Below, piece after piece: positions 1-7,281 of a stretch of 15,845 nucleotides of DNA (position 1 is the first letter of the stretch; the number at the start of each line of letters is the position of its first letter). The stretch covers positions 1-15,845 of the forward strand of contig NZ_JAIEFA010000095.1 in the NCBI RefSeq assembly GCF_029067145.1, in the 5' to 3' direction. Made by a program: the position numbers and the translations under genes. Below the pieces are notes generated by a model, which saw nothing but the letters and a program-made list of their open reading frames with translations, searched no databases and was not told where the DNA came from. This DNA is from Helicobacter sp. (lineage in GTDB: Bacteria; Campylobacterota; Campylobacteria; Campylobacterales; Helicobacteraceae).

Positions 1-39
1 CCCACCCCCCCCCCCCCCCACCCCCCCCCCCGCCCCCCC
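1..39. repeat. Impure poly-C tract at the sequence edge
   Basis: The first 39 bases are almost pure C: three Cs, an A at 4, fifteen Cs, an A at 20, eleven Cs, a G at 32 and seven Cs. In the frame of the downstream glycosyltransferase it reads as a proline run without a stop. Long C/G homopolymers mark phase-variable surface-glycan genes in Helicobacter and Campylobacter, and assemblies often break at them. Genuine tracts are usually uninterrupted, so the A and G interruptions point to low-quality sequence or a poly-G read artefact at a contig end. I can see the tract; which explanation is right is open. Confidence 0.6.
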
Positions 40-45
40 TATCCG

Positions 46-1059
46 CGTAAAATAGCTTTTTATTTGCTTTGTGCTGGGATAGGTGATGCAATGGTGATTT
101 TAAAAAGTCTCTATGCTGCAAAGTTTCTTTATCCAAAAGCAACTTTAAGTCTGATTGTAAAGTTTGATACAAGCAAAAAATTGTTTAAAAATATGGAATG
201 GATTGATGAAATTGTATCTTTTGATGAGGTTTTATGCGATAAAACGAGGAAGTTTGATGTGGTGTTGCTTGTGCTGCAACACGATAATTTAAAAGCAATT
301 TTGGAAGTCAAAAGGATTCCAACCAAACGCACTTTAACTACTTTTTCTAAGAATCTTTTGCTTCATAAAAGAATGCTGTTTATCCCTCAAGTAGAACAAG
401 TGATGAATCCTTATTGGAGGCAGAATCGTGCATTTATGGAGGGGAGTTTGAATCTTGTGCGCGCAATCAATAAAAGATATTTTGATAAAGAGATGCCAAA
501 GATTGATTATTCTAAAGCTCTTTTAAAAAGAGGGGAGGAAAACATTAATTTTGTAGAGGATATATTGGAAAAACTTGAAGCTTGCAAATATGAAAAAATC
601 ATCGGAATCAATCCTTTTTGCATTACCCTAAAAAATGCTGGCAAAAATTTTTCTTTTTCTATTTGGCTTTTTATTGCAGAGAATCTAGCCAAAGAATTTC
701 CAAGATTCCTTTTTATTCTTATGGATTACCCAAAAAGTGGCGGACAATTTCCCAAAATAGAGCAAGAGAATCTCAAGATTTTTAAAAATAACCAAGATTT
801 GCTGAATCTAGTAGAGTTTATTAGCAGATTAGATTGCCTCCTAAGCTCCAATACAGGCAATGTGCATATTGCGGATAATCTTAGGATTCCAACCTTAGAA
901 CTCATTAGAGAGGGAGCGCGTAAGAGATGGCAAGGAGGCGGTTGGGGTGGAATCTATGAGAATGTCATTGTGCCTACAAGTTGGCAGAGCAGAGAAAGAG
1001 AGTTTGCAGAAGTTTTTTTGCAAAGAGCTAAGGATTTTTTAATCCAAAATTTAGCTTAA
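46..1059 (+). CDS. Glycosyltransferase family 9 (heptosyltransferase-like), 5' end uncertain
   Basis: A GT9-type sugar transferase, a family that mostly adds ADP-heptose to the LPS inner core on the cytoplasmic side of the inner membrane. The N-terminal strand and loop KIAFYLLCAGIGDAM (from base 49) resemble the GT9 opening KILII...IGD. The C-terminal half has the donor-site features: a strand IIGINPF near residue 180, and S-N-T-G-N-V-H-I-A-D with His near residue 268 (counting from the TTG at 64), followed by IPTLELI. The TTG at 64 is an internal Leu in this family, so it is not a convincing start. The frame stays open to base 1 through the C tract, so the real start is inside or left of the tract, and the 5' boundary given is only where family-like sequence begins. 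This gene is not part of the recalled HP1551-HP1541 order. The acceptor sugar cannot be told from sequence. Confidence 0.8.
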   Translation, partial: RKIAFYLLCAGIGDAMVILKSLYAAKFLYPKATLSLIVKFDTSKKLFKNMEWIDEIVSFDEVLCDKTRKFDVVLLVLQHDNLKAILEVKRIPTKRTLTTFSKNLLLHKRMLFIPQVEQVMNPYWRQNRAFMEGSLNLVRAINKRYFDKEMPKIDYSKALLKRGEENINFVEDILEKLEACKYEKIIGINPFCITLKNAGKNFSFSIWLFIAENLAKEFPRFLFILMDYPKSGGQFPKIEQENLKIFKNNQDLLNLVEFISRLDCLLSSNTGNVHIADNLRIPTLELIREGARKRWQGGGWGGIYENVIVPTSWQSREREFAEVFLQRAKDFLIQNLA

Positions 1060-1119
1060 AGATTTAATTAGTAAAGCTCTGCTAAAATCCACTTTTATTT
1101 TTTATTAAGAAGGTTTAAT
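1060..1119 (+). promoter_or_regulatory. Intergenic spacer with candidate promoter for the yajC operon
   Basis: This is the only sizeable non-coding gap in the window. TAAAAT at 1083-1088 fits the extended AT-rich -10 element of the Helicobacter/Campylobacter housekeeping sigma factor, which needs little or no -35 box. Transcription from about 1095 would leave a leader of about 25 bases. A Shine-Dalgarno-like AAGAAGG lies at 1107-1113, six bases before the yajC ATG. I see no strong hairpin followed by a T run, so no confident terminator for the upstream gene. AT-rich words resembling -10 boxes are common in this genome, so the promoter is an inference. Confidence 0.35.
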
Positions 1120-1392
1120 ATGGAAAATATTGGAAATACACTAGCGCAATTATTGCCACTTATTGTTTTGATTGCAATTTTTTATCTTTTAATCATTCGT
1201 CCGCAACAAACACAGGCAAAGAAGCATAGAGAAATGGTTGCAGCATTGGATAAGGGAGATAAGATTGTAACAAGTGGCGGATTTATTGTTGAGATTGTGA
1301 AGCGTGAAGAAGAATTTTTTATGGTGCGTTTAAATGATGATACGATTGTGAAACTAGCTAAAGATTATGTTGCTAAAAAGCTTGAGCAATAA
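1120..1392 (+). CDS. yajC: Preprotein translocase subunit YajC
   Basis: YajC is a small inner-membrane partner of SecDF that joins the SecYEG holotranslocon and aids protein export; loss is usually tolerated. At 90 residues it has the family's usual size. One transmembrane helix spans about residues 8-27 and is followed directly by the hallmark IIRPQQ and a basic stretch (QAKKHREM). The cytoplasmic domain has the conserved LxKGDKIVTSGGF block near residues 43-55. The ATG at 1120 is preceded by AAGAAGG with six bases of spacing, which supports this start. The gene opens the yajC-secD-secF block; secD begins four bases after its stop, so the three are almost certainly co-transcribed. Identification is firm from motif and context. 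Confidence 0.95.
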   Translation: MENIGNTLAQLLPLIVLIAIFYLLIIRPQQTQAKKHREMVAALDKGDKIVTSGGFIVEIVKREEEFFMVRLNDDTIVKLAKDYVAKKLEQ

Positions 1393-1396
1393 TTGA

Positions 1397-2977
1397 ATGA
1401 TGAAAAAGCCTTTTAATTCTAAATTATTTTTTTTTATTGTGGCAATTCTTTTTGGAATCGCACTTTCTATTCCCTCCTTTTTTCAGACACAAGGACCCAA
1501 AATCGTTTTGGGGCTTGATTTGCAAGGAGGATTGAATTTACTCTTAGGCGTTCAAACACAAGAAGCTGTGAAAACGCGTTATTCCTCTATTGCTTCACAG
1601 ATTAATTACTATACATTAGAGGAACAGATTTTATTAGACAATTTAAGTGCGCAAAACGATAGCATTCAATTTGAACTATTAGATTCTAATGAAAAATCCA
1701 AGATAGAGGAATATTTAAAAGAGATTCCGGGCTTAAAAGTAGAAGAGCAGAATCTAAACTACACACTTTCTCTTACAGAAGATGAAATCGCAAATATAGA
1801 GAATTTTGCGATTGAGCAAGCCATTGGTAATATTCGGAATCGTTTAGACCAATTTGGATTATCCGAACCAAGTGTAACCAAACAAGGCGATGACGCGATT
1901 TTGGTGCAGTTACCGGGCATTAAAACGCAAGAGGAGGAACAACGCGCTTTGGAACTCATCTCTAAAGGCGGGCATTTGCAAATGATGGCAGTAGATGAAG
2001 CGCGCAACGCAAGAGTTTCTAGTATGACAGAACTAGAGGCGGAATCTTTAGGTGATGTGATTTTGCCTTTCATCAACAATCCCGAGCAAAAGATTTTGCT
2101 CAAGGCAATTCCTGTTTTAGATGGAGCAATGCTAACAGATGCAAGAGCTGCGTATGACCAGAACGGACAACCAATTATTAATTTTACCTTAAATGCACAA
2201 GGTGGAAAGATTTTTGGTGATTTTTCGGGTAAAAATGTTGGCAATCGTATGGCAGTCGTGCTAGATGGCAAAGTCTATTCCGCTCCTGTGATTCGTGAGA
2301 GAATCGGAGGAGGAAGCGGGCAGATTAGCGGTGGATTTAGCGTGCAAGAAGCAAGCGACATAGCCATTGCGCTAAGAAGTGGTGCATTGCCCGCTCCTAT
2401 TACCTTGCTAGAAAAACGCAGTGTGGGTCCCTCTTTGGGAGCGGATAGTATTCAAGCTTCTTTGGTGGCACTTATTACTGGTGCAGTGCTTGTTATGGGC
2501 TTTATGACATTATATTATGGAATCGCGGGAATGATTGCAAATCTTGCAATGGTGATAAATATTTTGCTAGTGGTCGCTGTTATGGCACTTTTTGGTGCAA
2601 CTTTAACGCTTCCGGGAATGGCGGGAATTATTCTAACCGTTGGTATGGCAGTAGATGCAAATGTGATTATTAATGAAAGAATCCGCGAGGGATTCCGTGC
2701 CAAAGAAAATTTTATCAAGTCAATGGAAAATGGCTATGTAAATGCTTCAAGGGCAATTTTTGATTCCAATCTTACTTCTTTGATTGCTGCAATTTTGCTT
2801 TATATGTGTGGAACAGGTGCAATTAAGGGGTTTGCAATCACAATGAGTATTGGAATCTTAGCTTCAATTATCACTGCGATTGTTGGCACACACGGAGTTT
2901 TTAGGGCTTTGCAAAATCATATTATGAAGTCTGGCAACTATGCCTTGTGGTTTGGCTATAAAGAGAGAGCAAGTTAA
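1397..2977 (+). CDS. secD: Protein translocase subunit SecD
   Basis: SecD is an RND-like inner-membrane subunit that, with SecF, uses the proton gradient to help pull preproteins out of SecYEG on the periplasmic side. The 526 residues fit the expected plan: an N-terminal transmembrane helix (about 10-28), the signature GLDLQGG at 39-45, a large periplasmic P1 domain to about residue 345, then a C-terminal bundle of hydrophobic segments. That bundle contains GMAVDANV at 416-423 followed by IINERIREGFR, the SecD region carrying the Asp linked to proton movement. Two ATGs stand in tandem at 1397 and 1400 with no strong Shine-Dalgarno, so translation may be coupled to yajC, whose stop is four bases upstream. 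No truncation or frameshift is seen. Confidence 0.96.
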   Translation: MMKKPFNSKLFFFIVAILFGIALSIPSFFQTQGPKIVLGLDLQGGLNLLLGVQTQEAVKTRYSSIASQINYYTLEEQILLDNLSAQNDSIQFELLDSNEKSKIEEYLKEIPGLKVEEQNLNYTLSLTEDEIANIENFAIEQAIGNIRNRLDQFGLSEPSVTKQGDDAILVQLPGIKTQEEEQRALELISKGGHLQMMAVDEARNARVSSMTELEAESLGDVILPFINNPEQKILLKAIPVLDGAMLTDARAAYDQNGQPIINFTLNAQGGKIFGDFSGKNVGNRMAVVLDGKVYSAPVIRERIGGGSGQISGGFSVQEASDIAIALRSGALPAPITLLEKRSVGPSLGADSIQASLVALITGAVLVMGFMTLYYGIAGMIANLAMVINILLVVAVMALFGATLTLPGMAGIILTVGMAVDANVIINERIREGFRAKENFIKSMENGYVNASRAIFDSNLTSLIAAILLYMCGTGAIKGFAITMSIGILASIITAIVGTHGVFRALQNHIMKSGNYALWFGYKERAS

Positions 2978-2980
2978 GGA
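2976..2980 (+). promoter_or_regulatory. Ribosome binding site that fixes the secF start
   Basis: AAGGA lies seven bases before the ATG at 2988 and overlaps the secD stop codon (2975-2977). It favours the ATG at 2988 over the in-frame upstream codon at 2940, which would add 16 polar residues inside secD that SecF proteins do not carry. Confidence 0.7.
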
Positions 2981-2987
2981 AAGAAAA

Positions 2988-3959
2988 ATGGATTTTTTCA
3001 AACACAAAAAAATTTATGATTTTGTTAAGATGTCAAACTATGGAATCGTGCTTTCTTTGATTTTATTTATTGCGTCTGTGGTTTTGTTCATCAAACCAGG
3101 CTTCACATTGGGCGTGGATTTTGCTGGTGGGACATTGATTCAATTACAATACGAATCGCCCGCGCCTTTGGCAGAGATTCGGGCGAAGTTGGATTCGGTA
3201 GATTCCTATAAGGGCGCGCAAGTCAGTGAGTTTGGCTCTCCTGAAGAAATTTTAATCAAGCTGCCTACTGCGACTTCAAGCGTAAATCAAAACATTGGTG
3301 AGGAAGTCGCAGAAGTCTTGAAAGATACCGGCACATTGAATATTAGGCGCGTGGATATTGTCGGTCCAAAAGTAGGGAGCGAATTGCAAGAAAAAGGTAC
3401 TTTGGCTCTTGTGTTGGCACTTGTGAGCATTATGTTGTATGTTTCTTATCGTTACGAATGGAGATTCGCACTAGCAGCAGTTTTGGCACTTGTGCATGAT
3501 ATCGTGATTTCTGCAGGTGCTGTGATTTTGTTTGATATTGATTTAAACCTAGAAGTGATTGCTGCGCTTTTGACTTTGATTGGTTATTCTATCAATGATA
3601 CGATTATTATTTTTGATAGAATCCGAGAAACGATTGGCTTGCGTGTAAATGATAGCCTAGAAAAGGTTATCAATGAAGCACTTTCCGCAACGCTTTCACG
3701 CACAATGCTTACTTCACTGACGATGTTTTTTTCTGTCTTTACACTTTATCTCTTTGGAGGAGAAATTATCAAAGGCTTTAGCCTGCCGATGTTGGTAGGT
3801 TCTATCGTGGGAAGTTATAGTTCTATTTTTGTTGCAAGCAAATTAGTGATTTTATTTAGGTTTGATTTGAAAAAATATCATCAAAAAGTCGCAGATGCCG
3901 AGCGTAGAGCATTGGAGAAAAAGAAATTACGCGAAATGTATGAGAAAGGAAGGGTATAA
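2988..3959 (+). CDS. secF: Protein translocase subunit SecF
   Basis: SecF pairs with SecD in the inner membrane to form the proton-driven export motor. The 323-residue protein starts MDFFKHKKIYDF, close to the membrane-entry sequence typical of SecF. It has a first transmembrane helix at about residues 18-36, the signature GVDFAGG at 42-48, a periplasmic domain to about residue 130, and five further hydrophobic helices. GYSINDTI at 199-206 and the following IIFDRIRE are the conserved SecF counterpart of the SecD GxAVDAN region. The C-terminus is a charged cytoplasmic tail rich in Lys and Glu. It follows secD by ten bases and abuts the next gene without a gap. The start is chosen by the AAGGA at 2976-2980. 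Confidence 0.95.
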   Translation: MDFFKHKKIYDFVKMSNYGIVLSLILFIASVVLFIKPGFTLGVDFAGGTLIQLQYESPAPLAEIRAKLDSVDSYKGAQVSEFGSPEEILIKLPTATSSVNQNIGEEVAEVLKDTGTLNIRRVDIVGPKVGSELQEKGTLALVLALVSIMLYVSYRYEWRFALAAVLALVHDIVISAGAVILFDIDLNLEVIAALLTLIGYSINDTIIIFDRIRETIGLRVNDSLEKVINEALSATLSRTMLTSLTMFFSVFTLYLFGGEIIKGFSLPMLVGSIVGSYSSIFVASKLVILFRFDLKKYHQKVADAERRALEKKKLREMYEKGRV

Positions 3960-4301
3960 ATGGATTGGGGTAAGGTTCTCTTTATATTTTTTATTTTAAT
4001 GAGTTTAACTTCTACGGTGGGGTTTTTGTATGACCAAAGCCTTGTGATGCTATTTATTGCCGGTGGCGTCAATCTTTTATCCACGATTTTAAAAGTCGGC
4101 GTAAGAAGCTATATGTCCGCAGAATTAATGGCAGCTTCGCTTGTGGCGGATTTGCATTTAATTCCCTCTTTTATCTATATGCAGGTATTTGATAATACAA
4201 ATGTTGCAGTGGCTTTGGCATTGGGTGCAGTGGTGGCAAATATCGTTTCTATTGTGTTTGTAGCAATTGAAAGCGTGAAAAGCTATAATGACTACAATTA
4301 G
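3960..4301 (+). CDS. Small multi-pass membrane protein of unknown function (HP1548-like position)
   Basis: A 113-residue, very hydrophobic protein of unknown function. I see three to four potential transmembrane segments, at about residues 4-22, 27-44, 54-74 and 80-103, joined by short loops; the sequence KVGVRSYMSAE sits between the second and third. The only markedly charged parts are the middle loop and the short tail ending ESVKSYNDYN. Its ATG begins on the base after the secF stop, with AAGGA at 3946-3950 inside secF as ribosome site, so it is translated with secF. A small hypothetical protein occupies the same place (HP1548) in H. pylori as I recall, so this is likely a lineage-conserved family. 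A role near the Sec machinery is suggested only by position, and no catalytic motif is visible. Confidence 0.8.
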   Translation: MDWGKVLFIFFILMSLTSTVGFLYDQSLVMLFIAGGVNLLSTILKVGVRSYMSAELMAASLVADLHLIPSFIYMQVFDNTNVAVALALGAVVANIVSIVFVAIESVKSYNDYN

Positions 4302-4304
4302 GAG
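4300..4304 (+). promoter_or_regulatory. Ribosome binding site for leuS (GTG start)
   Basis: AGGAG overlaps the stop codon of the preceding gene and lies five bases before GTG at 4310. An ATG at 4308 overlaps this GTG in another frame but gives no LeuRS-like protein, so GTG is the start. Confidence 0.7.
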
Positions 4305-4309
4305 TAAAT

Positions 4310-6769
4310 GTGGAATACAATGCAAAAGCAGTTGAAAAGAAATGGCAAGATTTTTGGGAAGAAAATCAAGCGTATGAGCCAAAGTCTGATAAAACATTAC
4401 CCAAAAAATATATTTTAAGTATGTTTCCTTACCCTAGCGGTAATATTCATATGGGGCATGTGCGCAATTATTGCATTAGTGACGCAATTGCTAGAAAATT
4501 TCGCAAGGAGGGATTCAATGTGTTGCACCCGATTGGTTGGGACGCCTTTGGAATGCCCGCAGAAAATGCCGCAATAAAACATAAAACTCACCCCAAAAAA
4601 TGGACTTATTCTAATATTGAAAATATGAAACGTCAGCTTTATAGCTTGGGATTCTCATTCTCCAAAACACGCGAACTTGCCACTTGCGATTCCATTTATT
4701 CTAAATGGGAACAATCTTTATTTATCGCAATGTGGGAAAAAGGCTTGATTTATCGCAAGAAAGGCTTTTTGAATTGGTGTCCGCACGACCAAACCGTGCT
4801 TGCAAACGAGCAAGTGATTGAGGGGAAATGTTGGCGTTGTGATACTCCTGTGGTGCAAAAGGAAATGTATCAGTATTACATTAAGATTACGGATTATGCA
4901 CAAGAATTACTAGACGATTTAGAAACATTAGAGGGTAAATGGCCTAATCAAGTGCTGACAATGCAAAGAAATTGGATTGGCAGGTCGGAGGGGTTGAAAT
5001 TTACTTTTAAATTAGAAAATAAAATAGAATCCTCAAAAGGCGTGATAGAGAATATAGAGGTTTTCACTACGCGTCCAGATACAATCTTTGGTGTGAGTTA
5101 TTGTGCTTTGGCTCCAGAGCACCCTCTCGTAAAAGCGGTTTTAGAAAATGCAGAATCTTATGGAATCACACAAAAACAAAAAGAGCAAATCCTTGCGATT
5201 CAAAATGCAAGCGAAAAAGAGCGCGCACAACAAGACAAAGAGGGAGTTCCGCTTGGTATTTCTGTAATCCACCCACTGACACAAGCAAAAATTCCGCTAT
5301 GGGTGGCAAATTTTGTCCTCATTAGCTATGGAAGCGGTGCGGTTATGAGCGTGCCTGCGCACGATGAAAGGGATTATGATTTTGCCAAAAAATACCATTT
5401 GCCAATTATTCCTGTAATTACCGCAAAAGATTCTAAGGTAGAGCCAACAAAAGAGGGTTTTTATGACGGGAATGGAATCTTGATTCATTCGCAAGAATAT
5501 AATGGGTTGGATAACGAAGAGGCAAAAATTAAAATTATTGAATATTTTGAGAAAAATCAATTAGGCAAAGCAGTGGTGAATTTTAAATTGCGGGATTGGG
5601 GTGTGTCAAGACAGAGATATTGGGGCACTCCGATTCCATTAGTGCATTGCAAAGATTGTGGAATCGTAGCAGAGACAAATTTACCTGTTACATTGCCTGA
5701 AGATGTTGTGATTGACGGAGAGGGAAATCCGCTAGATAAGCACCCTTATTGGAAGCATTGTGCTTGTCCGCAATGTGGTAAAAATGCTGTGAGAGAGACA
5801 GACACATTAGATACTTTTGTGGAATCTAGTTGGTATTTTTTGCGTTATACGACACCGATGGAATTGCGTCAAGAAGAAGCCTTTAGCCGTGTAGATGAGA
5901 GTTATTGGATGGATGTAGATGAATATATCGGCGGAATTGAACACGCGATTTTACATTTGCTTTATTCACGATTCTTTACAAAAGTCCTGCGTTCTTTGGG
6001 CTATACGGATTCTAGTGAGCCTTTTTCTCATCTTTTGACGCAAGGTATGGTAACCAAAGAAGGCGCAAAAATGAGCAAGTCTAAAGGAAATGTAGTAGAT
6101 CCAGAGGAAATTATTGCGCAATATGGTGCAGATACTGCACGATTATTTATCCTTTTTGCAGCACCTCCTGTGCGCGAATTAGAATGGAATGATTTTGCGT
6201 TGGAGGGTTCATACCGCTTCATTAAGCGACTTTGTGCTAAGGTGGAAAAGATACAAAAAATACAAAGTTTGCCTAAAATCCAATCGCAAAATTTAGATGA
6301 AAAAGAAAAATATGCGCGCAAAAAGGTGTATGAAGCGTTGAAAAAATATCAAGAAACTTTTTGCCACTCCAATGGTTATGCCTTTAATACCTTAATTGCC
6401 GCGTGTATGGAGGCTTTAAATGCCTTAAATGAACAAGATAATGCGGAAATTTGGAGTGAGGGATATTTTATTCTTTTAAATATTTTAGAACCGATTATTC
6501 CTCATATTTGTTGGGAATTAAGCCAAGAATACTTTTGCTTGCAAAATTTTACAGAAATTCCAATAGATAAGGAAGCTTTAAAAGAGGATTCTATCGTAAT
6601 GGCAATTACGATTAATGGGAAAAGACGCGGAGAAATTAAAGTGGATTTAACAAGCAGCAATGAAGAGATTTTGAATCTTGCCAAAGCAGAAGTTGCGAAG
6701 TGGATAGAGGGCAAAACGATTCTTAAAGAAATTGTTGTGCCTAAAAAATTAGTAAATTTTGTGGTTTAA
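4310..6769 (+). CDS. leuS: Leucyl-tRNA synthetase
   Basis: Leucyl-tRNA synthetase charges tRNA-Leu in the cytoplasm and hydrolyses mischarged products. The 819 residues match bacterial LeuRS length. In order: the N-terminal helix VEKKWQDFW, the class I HIGH motif as HMGH at 47-50, and a Cys-rich zinc-type segment (WCPHDQ...CWRC). The CP1 editing domain follows, with TTRPDT at 253-258 and the editing Asp region SVPAHDERD at 347-355. Later come the sequence TDTLDTFVESSWYFLRY, the KMSKS loop at 587-591 and an anticodon-binding C-terminal part. It begins with GTG, set by AGGAG at 4300-4304. The next gene, lptE, starts two bases after its stop; the leuS-lptE pairing is widespread in Gram-negatives. 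No key residue appears lost. Confidence 0.97.
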   Translation: MEYNAKAVEKKWQDFWEENQAYEPKSDKTLPKKYILSMFPYPSGNIHMGHVRNYCISDAIARKFRKEGFNVLHPIGWDAFGMPAENAAIKHKTHPKKWTYSNIENMKRQLYSLGFSFSKTRELATCDSIYSKWEQSLFIAMWEKGLIYRKKGFLNWCPHDQTVLANEQVIEGKCWRCDTPVVQKEMYQYYIKITDYAQELLDDLETLEGKWPNQVLTMQRNWIGRSEGLKFTFKLENKIESSKGVIENIEVFTTRPDTIFGVSYCALAPEHPLVKAVLENAESYGITQKQKEQILAIQNASEKERAQQDKEGVPLGISVIHPLTQAKIPLWVANFVLISYGSGAVMSVPAHDERDYDFAKKYHLPIIPVITAKDSKVEPTKEGFYDGNGILIHSQEYNGLDNEEAKIKIIEYFEKNQLGKAVVNFKLRDWGVSRQRYWGTPIPLVHCKDCGIVAETNLPVTLPEDVVIDGEGNPLDKHPYWKHCACPQCGKNAVRETDTLDTFVESSWYFLRYTTPMELRQEEAFSRVDESYWMDVDEYIGGIEHAILHLLYSRFFTKVLRSLGYTDSSEPFSHLLTQGMVTKEGAKMSKSKGNVVDPEEIIAQYGADTARLFILFAAPPVRELEWNDFALEGSYRFIKRLCAKVEKIQKIQSLPKIQSQNLDEKEKYARKKVYEALKKYQETFCHSNGYAFNTLIAACMEALNALNEQDNAEIWSEGYFILLNILEPIIPHICWELSQEYFCLQNFTEIPIDKEALKEDSIVMAITINGKRRGEIKVDLTSSNEEILNLAKAEVAKWIEGKTILKEIVVPKKLVNFVV

Positions 6770-6771
6770 TA

Positions 6772-7281
6772 ATGTCTGGAATCTTTAAAATTACTTTTTT
6801 TGTCGGATTTTTGCTACTATTTAGCGCGTGCGGTTATCAGCCTATTGCACATAAGGCTCAAAAGGCAGTGGGAGATAAAGTCTATGTAGAAGTCAAAATC
6901 AATGCACGCGACCCACAAAATAGCGTAACCCTAAAAGACGAAATTTCAAAGGCGATTTTTGAACGTTTGCACGCAAATGTATCCAGCAAGGAAGATTCTA
7001 GTGCTATCATTGAGGTGCAGTTGCAAAGAGTAGGGTTTAGTTCTCTTGCAGAAAACCGCACAGGATTTTCTACCTTTTATCGTTGCGAAGTAACGGTGGA
7101 GTTTAAATATACCAATACCTTAACACAAGCAACGCGTCAATTTTCAAAAAAGGGTTATTATAATTTTTCACTGAATGATACTTCTGTGATTACAGATTCT
7201 ATTCGTCTTGAGGCAATCAATCAAGCGCTCTTGCAAGCCATTGATGGTTTTGTTTCTCAAGTGGGAATTGAAGTGCAATAA
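6772..7281 (+). CDS. lptE: LPS-assembly lipoprotein LptE
   Basis: LptE is an outer-membrane lipoprotein that plugs the LptD barrel and helps place LPS in the outer leaflet. The first 19 residues form a lipoprotein signal peptide with hydrophobic core ITFFVGFLLLF and lipobox FSAC, making Cys20 the lipidated residue. It is followed by GYQP, the CGYQ/CGFxL-type start typical of LptE. The mature part is about 150 residues, predicted here as a small alpha/beta domain, which is the usual size. The start two bases after the leuS stop has no strong Shine-Dalgarno, suggesting coupled translation. Position after leuS strongly supports the call, because LptE sequences diverge too much for motifs alone. 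Confidence 0.87.
   Translation: MSGIFKITFFVGFLLLFSACGYQPIAHKAQKAVGDKVYVEVKINARDPQNSVTLKDEISKAIFERLHANVSSKEDSSAIIEVQLQRVGFSSLAENRTGFSTFYRCEVTVEFKYTNTLTQATRQFSKKGYYNFSLNDTSVITDSIRLEAINQALLQAIDGFVSQVGIEVQ

Noticed and set aside
64..66. TTG as the start of the GT9 gene
   Set aside because: Family-like sequence (KIAFYL) continues upstream in the same frame, so this Leu is internal.
1051..1085. Possible terminator: TTAGC and GCTAA as inverted pair after the GT9 gene
   Set aside because: Only five base pairs with a long AT-rich loop and no T run directly after; not a convincing intrinsic terminator.
1759..2271. Antisense open frame of 170 codons opposite secD
   Set aside because: It lies wholly inside a well-supported secD frame, gives no recognisable protein, and is rich in Ser/Ile/Leu as expected from reverse reading of this coding sequence.
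2940..2987. Longer SecF start within secD
   Set aside because: The extra 16 residues are polar and unlike SecF N-termini; ATG 2988 has AAGGA at good spacing.
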